Source of the DNA: CAZMRQ01 sp964568795
GTDB lineage: Bacteria; Pseudomonadota; Gammaproteobacteria; Comchoanobacterales; Comchoanobacteraceae
Reading direction: 5' to 3'
Assembly (NCBI GenBank): GCA_964568795.1
Contig: CAZMRQ010000057.1
Location: forward strand, 1 to 7,191
DNA: 7,191 nt
The notes beneath the pieces are model-generated. The model had not been told where the DNA came from and did no database searches. It saw only the letters and a program-made list of their open reading frames with translations. Positions 1 to 5,756 of the stretch are shown here, one piece after another (position 1 is the first letter of the stretch; the number at the start of each line of letters is the position of its first letter). The position numbers and the translations under genes were made by a program.

Positions 1-1
1 A

Positions 2-685
2 GAGAAGAAGAAGAAGGAGATCACAATTGCAGTTCTGGAGAATGATCTTGAGAAGATTGCCCGTGAGCTTGAAACTCAAGAGATCACCTACAAGCGCAAG
101 CTAGAGAGTGCTGCAGCAGAGAACTATGCCGACGAAAACTGTCAGCGTGTTCTTGAACAATCAGAAGGGTTTAGAAGAAGTCTAGCCACCTTCAGAGAAC
201 GAGTTGCAGCAAAACATATCCTGCAACTAGAAGAGCTGATCCTTGACAGCTTTCACCAGCTTATTCGTAAGGTAGACCTTGTGCATAAGATCACAATTAC
301 GCCTGGAAACTACAAACTGAAGCTATATGATGCTTCCAATAACCATGTGCCAGCAGAGCGATTGTCTGCTGGTGAGCGACAACTGCTAGCGATATCAATC
401 CTATGGGGACTAGCAAAGGCATCAGACCGCCCACTTCCAGCTGTGATTGATACACCACTTGGGAGGTTAGACAGTAACCATCGCAACTTCCTGGTTGAAA
501 ACTACTTTCCATATGCGAGTCATCAAGTACTACTGCTCTCTACAGATGAGGAGATTGATGAAAAGTACCATGAAGACCTTAAACCATACACAACCCATGA
601 ATATGAGATTGGGTACAACAAAGAAGACACGACCTCAAAGATAGAACCGGGGTACTTCTGGTCAGGAGAACAGCATGGCTATTGA
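2..685 (+). CDS. dndD: DndD, DNA phosphorothioation ATPase (C-terminal part, 5' truncated by window)
   Basis: DndD is the SMC/Rad50-like ATPase of the Dnd complex, which inserts sulfur into the DNA backbone with DndC and DndE. The frame is open from base 2, so the protein enters from the left edge; the GTG at 281 lies inside it and is not a start. Of 227 visible residues, about 1-95 are charged, coiled-coil-like helix. The C-terminal ATPase lobe follows: ABC signature LSAGERQ (121-127), Walker B LPAVIDTP (145-152), D-loop GRLD (154-157) and an H-switch region STDEEID (180-186). Walker B has T where many ABC ATPases have the catalytic Glu; I recall the same D-T/S-P form in DndD relatives. Full-length DndD is roughly 650-700 residues, so about a third is present. 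The N-terminal lobe, dndC and probably dndA/dndB would lie to the left. The stop overlaps dndE by 11 bp, implying coupled translation. The assignment rests on motif pattern plus the adjacent dndE. Confidence 0.93.
   Translation, partial: EKKKKEITIAVLENDLEKIARELETQEITYKRKLESAAAENYADENCQRVLEQSEGFRRSLATFRERVAAKHILQLEELILDSFHQLIRKVDLVHKITITPGNYKLKLYDASNNHVPAERLSAGERQLLAISILWGLAKASDRPLPAVIDTPLGRLDSNHRNFLVENYFPYASHQVLLLSTDEEIDEKYHEDLKPYTTHEYEIGYNKEDTTSKIEPGYFWSGEQHGY
664..668 (+). promoter_or_regulatory. Shine-Dalgarno site of dndE
   Basis: AGGAG lies 6 nt before the ATG at 675, inside the 3' end of dndD. It supports the ATG at 675 as the dndE start and shows that dndE can recruit ribosomes itself despite overlapping dndD. 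Confidence 0.75.
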
Positions 686-1067
686 GACAATCAAACTATC
701 TGAAAAAGAAAGACAACAGCTTATAACATTAAAGAGGAAAACGAAGATTGAAAATTGGAATGTCCTATGTCGATGGGCTCTCTGTTTATCATTGGCTGAG
801 AAGAGCATACCGCCTCATGAAGAGCTAGCCTCAGATAGCTCACTCGAAATGACATGGAAGACATTTAGTGGCGGGAAGGAAGAAGTCTATCTTGCTCTAC
901 TGAGAACACGAGCTCATATTGACAAAGTAGATATTTCAGGCGATGAGCTAGGATTCTTTAGGATACACCTGAATCGTGGGATATCCTTCCTTAACAGCAA
1001 TACCAATAATAGTATTACGGAGACTGTAAACAACCCTTCCACTATTGTTAGTCATTCATCTACTTGA
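675..1067 (+). CDS. dndE: DndE, DNA phosphorothioation protein
   Basis: DndE is the small DNA-binding subunit of the Dnd complex; family members are helical, oligomeric and reported to bind nicked double-stranded DNA. The 130-residue product carries the family's landmarks: a Lys/Arg-rich segment followed by ENWNVLCRWALCLSLAE (26-42), then EMTWKTFSGGKEEVYLALL (58-76), and FRIHLNRGISFL (95-106). The core ends near residue 106; the remaining 24 residues form an Asn/Ser/Thr-rich tail of low complexity that looks like an extension. The ATG at 675 has a good AGGAG 6 nt upstream and overlaps the dndD stop by 11 bp, as is usual in dnd operons. It is the last gene of the plus-strand operon. Its final 12 bp overlap the 3' end of a convergent gene, so no separate terminator region follows. 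Identification is confident from motifs and context; the function of the tail is unknown. Confidence 0.93.
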   Translation: MAIETIKLSEKERQQLITLKRKTKIENWNVLCRWALCLSLAEKSIPPHEELASDSSLEMTWKTFSGGKEEVYLALLRTRAHIDKVDISGDELGFFRIHLNRGISFLNSNTNNSITETVNNPSTIVSHSST

Positions 1068-1523
1068 ATTGAATGCGTCTTGCAGCATCTCATTGGCATA
1101 CCAATTCAAAAAATGAACCTGGCTTGATTGTTTTCCAATCTTTTCCTCAATCACGAGATAGCCCCCATAAGCATATTCATTCATGAGCTCCATAGCATTA
1201 TTTGTTAGATGCGTAGAACTTCCAGAATCAATGGCCTCACTTAGCCTATTTTTTACTATCTCTTTGGTTTCTTTATTGACTTCAAATCCTGAATTGTGGA
1301 AATCCATAACTAACAACAGCCCAACATACATGTCTTTGTATTCACGCAGATCACTCGCCCATTCTTTCATGAATTCTTTGCCCTCAAAAGGCTCCCTTCT
1401 ATTCTTCGCAAGCCCCACGAGAAGAAAAAGGTAATAAAAATCAAGCATTGTTTTTATTGGCTGAGAAGAAGATGGTTTAAGACCTTTCGTCCATGCCGCC
1501 GCACGCTTATGCATTCTAAACAT
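1056..1523 (-). CDS. Unassigned 155-residue protein, last gene of the Dnd-linked minus-strand operon
   Basis: I do not recognise the family with certainty. The product is soluble-looking and mostly helical: a basic N-terminus (RMHKR, 3-7), a short hydrophobic helix DFYYLFLLVGLAK (28-40) too short for a membrane span, then GLLLVMDFHNSGFEV (68-82) and an aromatic C-terminal part with NEYAYGGYLVIEE (115-127) and VHFLNWYANEML (136-147). No nuclease, ATPase or metal-binding motif is apparent. The ATG at 1523 follows AGGTGA with a 5-nt spacer and overlaps the stop of the SMC-like ATPase gene by 8 bp, so the two are probably translated together and may act together. It is the distal gene of the operon and its last 12 bp overlap dndE tail to tail. 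It could be one of the small dnd-associated protein families, such as the one named dnd-associated protein 4, but that match is a guess. Confidence 0.85.
   Translation of the reverse strand: MFRMHKRAAAWTKGLKPSSSQPIKTMLDFYYLFLLVGLAKNRREPFEGKEFMKEWASDLREYKDMYVGLLLVMDFHNSGFEVNKETKEIVKNRLSEAIDSGSSTHLTNNAMELMNEYAYGGYLVIEEKIGKQSSQVHFLNWYANEMLQDAFNSSR
1064..1109. repeat. Imperfect inverted repeat across the convergent gene ends
   Basis: TTGAATTG (1064-1071) is exactly complementary to CAATTCAA (1102-1109). Inside it, ATGC (1073-1076) pairs with GCAT (1096-1099), with bulges of one and two bases, leaving a loop of 19 nt. The stem starts within the dndE stop codon and lies in the 3' end of the convergent gene. 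Neither strand shows a T-run directly after the stem, so it is not a standard intrinsic terminator. It could slow polymerase, stabilise 3' ends, or be chance in AT-rich sequence. Confidence 0.35.
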
Positions 1524-3525
1524 CTATCTCACCTATCCCCTTAAAGCCAAGAAAGAAATCTCTATCTGTACATAGGAACCCATTTTGGGTCTCAACACAC
1601 GAACCATTATCATTTGGTGCTCTGTCAATGTACTTTTGATTCCCCTTAATATTTCTAAACAATGTATAGAAGTAAGGGGGTGGGTCAGAAAAAGAGGTAA
1701 CGAATCCACCTATTTCAGTGTTTATTAGGAACCCAATAAATTGATGGGACACTGCCTGAATTGCTCGCGCGAGAGGAGCTCTAGCTTCGTACTGAAGTGC
1801 AGTAACAGGGTGATCAACCAACAATGGGAATCTCACTCCAGATTCCTCTAGCACAGCATTCACAAAACTATAAGCAATTGATGCACTCTCGCCTCCACTG
1901 GCCGACTCTCTTCTCACATCACCAGCAGCTATCTCGATATTCTTACCAATACTTGTGATCTTGATATTTGTTCCTTCCGTAAGAATTGACTCTAGCTTAT
2001 CATTACTTCTTTCCTTGAGGATTTCTGTAACATGCGTATATGCATCTATAGATGCTTCTTTGAGAATCGACACAACCAACTCTTTCTTTTCATATTCTTC
2101 AGCTGCGTTAGTTGCAATAGAAATTTCTTTAAGCAATTTTTTTATCACAGAATCTGTGACATGGATATTTGTACAATTGTGTATTCCTTGCCTAATTGCA
2201 AGATCTGGGTCTGCAAAATCATTACCTGTTAGTTCAGAAATTTCATCACTAATAGTTGCAATCTGAATTCCCATATCTCTCCATCGATCAAGCTTGCCCC
2301 TGTCCTCATCACTTGCAAGATCCCTCTTTTTGTTCTCATGAGATTGTAATTCATTATATGCTTCTTCTTTTCCCTGAAGCGCCCCAGATAACATTCTTGA
2401 TAACTCTTCCGCCTTCAACCCTTCTGCTTTTTCTGTATACTTATTAATGTCCTGCTTAATACCATTAACCACTGTCACTTCTTCATCTGCTAGAAAAGAC
2501 CTGGAATTTTCTAATACAGCACTCCTGCTTTTATCATCAAATGGACGATCGCATATGCACTTAGAATAGCTTGCAACAAGCTCATCAAAGAAAATTTTTG
2601 ATGTCCCTGGAAGCTGTAGCTCATCTAGGTTTTCTTTGAGATCATTAAGTTTGTTTGTGATCTCATCCGCCACATAAGCTGGATTACGGAGTGCATTCAT
2701 CAGTTTTTCTGCGTACTTATTAATATCTGATTCTGTACTTTTGATTCTGGCTTCAATCTCACTTTGTTCGAGCTTAAGGTCGCTATCATCCGACAGCGAC
2801 GCATCGATTTCCTCTCTTAAACGATCCTCCTCTTCGGTTAACCCCATTAGCTCAATCTCGAGGTTATCTCTTCTTCTCTTTAACCCCTCAAGATGGTCCT
2901 CCCACTGCTTAAGTGTTCGTTCTTTTTTACCTAAGCTTTTTTGATGAGAAGAGCTTGAGGTAGCTCTACTCCTTATTCTCGATGAATATTCTGATTCAAT
3001 CTTGCTGACAGCATCATCTATCCAGTCAAACCCAAAGAAAGCCTTGACAGCATTGGAAGCATCAGTTCCATATTGATCTAACAGTGCCTTAGCCTTATCA
3101 CCTTTAAACGCAAATGCATCGACACAACTCGGTCGTAAAAAAGGTATTAGATCATTTGGTGGACTCCATCTGTCAACAATTCCAACAGGGGCAAATGATG
3201 TAGAGAAGTCGGCCCGATTCTCCAAAAAATCAAATTCAATTCTGATTAAAACTAGCTTAGTATCATTTGCACCGTTATCAACTGCTAATTCTAGTTCAAA
3301 TACGCCTGAATCATTATCATAATCGGCACTCTTGTATGCCGCAATATTGGAAATTTGCTTTCCTGTCAATGCATGCTGGAGTAACGTTATAATCGTAGTC
3401 TTACCTGTTCCATTGGGCATTAAAATAAGATTTATTTTGCTGTATGTTCCATCCTTACAGAAAGATATATCCACATCTGGACACCTTAGACCATGACTCT
3501 TCCATCGTTTTATACTAATCTTCAT
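1516..3525 (-). CDS. SMC/Rad50-like ATPase with Cys-x-Cys motif, Dnd-associated
   Basis: This 669-residue protein is a coiled-coil ABC-type ATPase, distinct from DndD. Walker A is MPNGTGKTT (36-44), with Met at the first Gly position of the usual form. Predicted coiled-coil arms run roughly 170-305 and 350-490. Between them lies KCICDRPF (322-329), a CxC motif at the tip, comparable to C-x-C-G motifs in predicted SMC-like ATPases. The C-terminal lobe has the signature SASGGES (541-547) and Walker B FPLLVDHP (566-573), where His replaces the usual Glu. A tail of about 90 residues follows. The ATG at 3525 overlaps the 64-residue gene by 11 bp; the next Met lies inside Walker A, so no later start is possible. 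No strong Shine-Dalgarno is visible, pointing to translational coupling. Likely role: DNA-end or modification sensing in a defence complex, inferred from fold and neighbours. Substrate unknown. Confidence 0.88.
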   Translation of the reverse strand: MKISIKRWKSHGLRCPDVDISFCKDGTYSKINLILMPNGTGKTTIITLLQHALTGKQISNIAAYKSADYDNDSGVFELELAVDNGANDTKLVLIRIEFDFLENRADFSTSFAPVGIVDRWSPPNDLIPFLRPSCVDAFAFKGDKAKALLDQYGTDASNAVKAFFGFDWIDDAVSKIESEYSSRIRSRATSSSSHQKSLGKKERTLKQWEDHLEGLKRRRDNLEIELMGLTEEEDRLREEIDASLSDDSDLKLEQSEIEARIKSTESDINKYAEKLMNALRNPAYVADEITNKLNDLKENLDELQLPGTSKIFFDELVASYSKCICDRPFDDKSRSAVLENSRSFLADEEVTVVNGIKQDINKYTEKAEGLKAEELSRMLSGALQGKEEAYNELQSHENKKRDLASDEDRGKLDRWRDMGIQIATISDEISELTGNDFADPDLAIRQGIHNCTNIHVTDSVIKKLLKEISIATNAAEEYEKKELVVSILKEASIDAYTHVTEILKERSNDKLESILTEGTNIKITSIGKNIEIAAGDVRRESASGGESASIAYSFVNAVLEESGVRFPLLVDHPVTALQYEARAPLARAIQAVSHQFIGFLINTEIGGFVTSFSDPPPYFYTLFRNIKGNQKYIDRAPNDNGSCVETQNGFLCTDRDFFLGFKGIGEIDV
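1529..1534 (-). promoter_or_regulatory. Shine-Dalgarno site of the 155-residue gene
   Basis: On the minus strand AGGTGA precedes the ATG at 1521-1523 by 5 nt, within the 3' end of the ATPase gene. It favours this ATG over a second in-frame Met three codons later. Confidence 0.6.
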
Positions 3526-3709
3526 CTCTAGTTATGCCTACTGGAATAAGTGAATAAATATCGGTAAGAACTCTTGAGATCTCGATCTCCTTAATTTGTT
3601 CTGATGCGAGATTTTCGACAAATTTTATTAATGGTTCCGCTAAATTCTCAGTCCCTTTATCACCACATACCTTCACAATAGCCTCAGCCAATCTATTATC
3701 AATCTTCAT
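3515..3709 (-). CDS. Small acidic protein paired with the CxC ATPase
   Basis: This 64-residue product is predicted almost all-helical and mildly acidic, with two amphipathic stretches (about 5-34 and 36-55). It has no cysteine pair, membrane segment or signal peptide. It is real rather than a chance frame: it has its own AAGGA with a 5-nt spacer, starts inside the 3' end of the helicase gene (11-bp overlap), and ends inside the 5' end of the ATPase gene (11-bp overlap). That arrangement suggests production in step with the ATPase and a role as its partner or adaptor. From memory, a public family is named as a small protein associated with CxC ATPase DNA modification systems; the CxC motif in the neighbouring ATPase fits that description, but I could not check the match. 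Confidence 0.8.
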   Translation of the reverse strand: MKIDNRLAEAIVKVCGDKGTENLAEPLIKFVENLASEQIKEIEISRVLTDIYSLIPVGITRDED

Positions 3710-5744
3710 TTGCTTCCTTCTTCTTAGACCTGCATCTAACCTTAGATAGCTCAGCCAACCATCTAGACCTGATAGAATCCGCGCCTAGATAATCATCTTC
3801 ACCTTTGTCTTCCTCAACCACAAAATCAACAACAAGTGCTCTCTTAGTTGGATTCTCGGGATCTATCCTTAAGCATCTGCCTATTCTTTGAATAGTTTTT
3901 AGCCTTGCCCTATCAGATGATACTAGGAAAACAGTTTTTAGCGAAGGAATATCAATTCCTTCATTAAGACGCTCGTTTGCAATAACTGTATCAATCTTTC
4001 CTGACCCTAGCATATCAAGGTACTTTGAATCCGTACCCTGATAGTAGGTTCTGTAGTCATGGGTGAACTTACTGACAACACTTGCAATAGAGTCACCCTG
4101 AGCAGAATCAAGTGTGTATATTATTGAATTTACGATACTATTTCTATTGTGATGTAAAAAGTCTTCGAGAACACTAGGCTTAAGGACTGCTTTCTTGATA
4201 ACCTTTGAAAGTTCTCGATAAAGAGTTTCTTTATCCCACGACTTACCTTCTTTTTGCGCGATGGCCTGTCGAGCATACACTTTCTTACGCTCAGCACGAT
4301 CATTTTCAGTCAATGTAAATGGTAAGGGGACATAGTCAAATTCACAAAGTATTCCATCCGAAATAGCATCCTCAGTTGGGTACTCAAAAATGACCTTGCC
4401 TATCTCCTCTTCAATAAACTTAGTTCCAACAGCATCATACTCACGTTCAGGTGTAGCACTCAGCCCCAGACGAAACCTTATACCTTCATGTTTTCCAGAA
4501 AGAGAATCAACAAGAGATTTAGATCCATAGCCATGAATTTCATCATGGATTATCAGTAATCGACTTCGATTGATCTGGCTATTTGAGAACAGTCTTTTAA
4601 AATTAGCAGCACTCCTGCCAAGGATAAGCACTGTGTTACCTTTGCTGCTTGTGAAATTCAGTAACTCTCTGTGCCCTCCATATGATCTATATACAGAAGT
4701 TGAAGCAAGTTCAGGGTGCTCTGCTTTCCAGTTATTGATCGCCTTATACCACTGATCTAATAGATCATTTCCATATGTCACAACAACAACAGAAGATATA
4801 CAGTCTCTTTCAATTAACCGCCTAGAGATCTCCAATGCTGTAGTTGTTTTTCCTGTGCCTGTAGCCATCTCCAATACACCACACTCTTTGTCGAGAAATT
4901 TTTGAATTGCTTTAACTTGATGGGGCCACAGCCTTTTGATATTTTTTGTCTTACTTCCGATCGTTGAAACTGATATTTTCTTTACGCCATTCATTTTGTT
5001 GTTTCTCGGATCTCTTTGCGGCGAATGACGCTTGACAAGTTCTATGGTTTTATCTGATAGCTCATATACACTTAAGTAACTATTCCGTTTTTCCCAATCA
5101 GTGTCTACATCGTCAGTAATTCCCTTCATTCTTCTCTGGTCTTCAGGAATCCAGCTGCGATATACCTGCACTCTATCTATATGATGCTGCAGCCCTGAAT
5201 CGCTCTCATTAAAGGACCCATCAAAAGCAACCACTTCCCCATCTGGGAACAAGAAGTACCCATCCTTTACGTGATAAATGTTTCTTTCGTTATCGATCGA
5301 GTTCCCAATATAGAGCTGCCTAAAATCTTTTGGTATCGCAAATCTAATTTCTAGCTTTTCAACTGCTATCAGATAAGACAAAAGCTTAGAACGGTAATCT
5401 GTGCTATATGGATGTGATTTTAGACCAACTGATGCCAATACCATGTCTTCCGAAAACCGAATGATATTCCTGACCCTATCTTCTTCTGTTAAATTATTCT
5501 CTAGAGCATTAATTACTGCCGCATCTTGAATAATTGGACTACACAGTATTTCTATCTTTACATTTTCATTGATAACCCTATCTATTACATCAATATAGGA
5601 CTTCAACGCAGAACTACTAAAGAAACCTGTTCCTCTTCTATAAAGAATACACTCGGACATGCAAACTTGGACCAAATCTCGTCCTATATTATCTCTTCCG
5701 TTCTGATAACGCTCTTTTAAGCTCAATATCTTTTGATCTAACAT
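3699..5744 (-). CDS. PLD-like/superfamily 2 helicase fusion, Dnd-associated restriction enzyme type
   Basis: The 681-residue protein joins an N-terminal phospholipase-D-like domain to a superfamily 2 helicase, as in type III restriction and Dnd-linked restriction enzymes. The PLD-like part (about 20-200) shows YRRGTGFFSSSAL (35-47), HVK (158-160) and GSFNE (176-180), a single HxK half-site in which the canonical Asp spacing is changed. The helicase core has LWPHQ (272-276), Walker A ATGTGKTT (294-301), DEIH (401-404), SAT (429-431), ERLNEGIDIP (591-600) and QRIGRCLR (619-626). A basic tail ends the protein. All key helicase motifs are intact, so ATPase and DNA translocation are likely; nuclease activity by the PLD part is possible, probably as a dimer. 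An in-frame stop three codons upstream fixes the ATG at 5744 as the earliest start. Its Shine-Dalgarno is weak and the preceding gene ends 12 nt upstream, suggesting coupling. The closest family I recall is the one named DNA phosphorothioation system restriction enzyme. Confidence 0.92.
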   Translation of the reverse strand: MLDQKILSLKERYQNGRDNIGRDLVQVCMSECILYRRGTGFFSSSALKSYIDVIDRVINENVKIEILCSPIIQDAAVINALENNLTEEDRVRNIIRFSEDMVLASVGLKSHPYSTDYRSKLLSYLIAVEKLEIRFAIPKDFRQLYIGNSIDNERNIYHVKDGYFLFPDGEVVAFDGSFNESDSGLQHHIDRVQVYRSWIPEDQRRMKGITDDVDTDWEKRNSYLSVYELSDKTIELVKRHSPQRDPRNNKMNGVKKISVSTIGSKTKNIKRLWPHQVKAIQKFLDKECGVLEMATGTGKTTTALEISRRLIERDCISSVVVVTYGNDLLDQWYKAINNWKAEHPELASTSVYRSYGGHRELLNFTSSKGNTVLILGRSAANFKRLFSNSQINRSRLLIIHDEIHGYGSKSLVDSLSGKHEGIRFRLGLSATPEREYDAVGTKFIEEEIGKVIFEYPTEDAISDGILCEFDYVPLPFTLTENDRAERKKVYARQAIAQKEGKSWDKETLYRELSKVIKKAVLKPSVLEDFLHHNRNSIVNSIIYTLDSAQGDSIASVVSKFTHDYRTYYQGTDSKYLDMLGSGKIDTVIANERLNEGIDIPSLKTVFLVSSDRARLKTIQRIGRCLRIDPENPTKRALVVDFVVEEDKGEDDYLGADSIRSRWLAELSKVRCRSKKKEANED
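3715..3719 (-). promoter_or_regulatory. Shine-Dalgarno site of the 64-residue gene
   Basis: AAGGA on the minus strand sits 5 nt before the ATG at 3707-3709, within the last codons of the helicase gene. This is the main evidence that the short frame is a translated gene. Confidence 0.6.
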
Positions 5745-5756
5745 ACAATCATCTTA

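Noticed and set aside
281..685. A separate 134-residue gene starting at the GTG at 281
   Set aside because: The frame is open back to base 2 and encodes the coiled-coil arm that normally precedes the DndD signature motif; the GTG is an internal Val codon.
999..1016. AATAC/GTATT hairpin near the end of dndE as terminator of the minus-strand operon
   Set aside because: A 5-bp AT-rich stem with no T-run on the minus strand, lying in low-complexity Asn/Thr codons; not convincing.
1126..1144. Possible intrinsic terminator for the dnd operon (GATTG, loop, CAATC, then TTTT)
   Set aside because: The stem is only 5 bp and AT-rich and the T-run is four bases; the site is also inside the coding sequence of the convergent gene, so chance is more likely.
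1507..1520. 14-bp direct repeat TTATGCATTCTAAA, also at 5926-5939
   Set aside because: Both copies are inside coding sequence, encoding FRMH in two proteins, with no repeat spacing, target duplication or third copy; chance in AT-rich coding DNA is enough.
1955..2266. Plus-strand frames within the ATPase, helicase and sigma-like genes
   Set aside because: They lie opposite well-supported minus-strand genes, lack good ribosome sites and show no recognisable domains; they are shadows.
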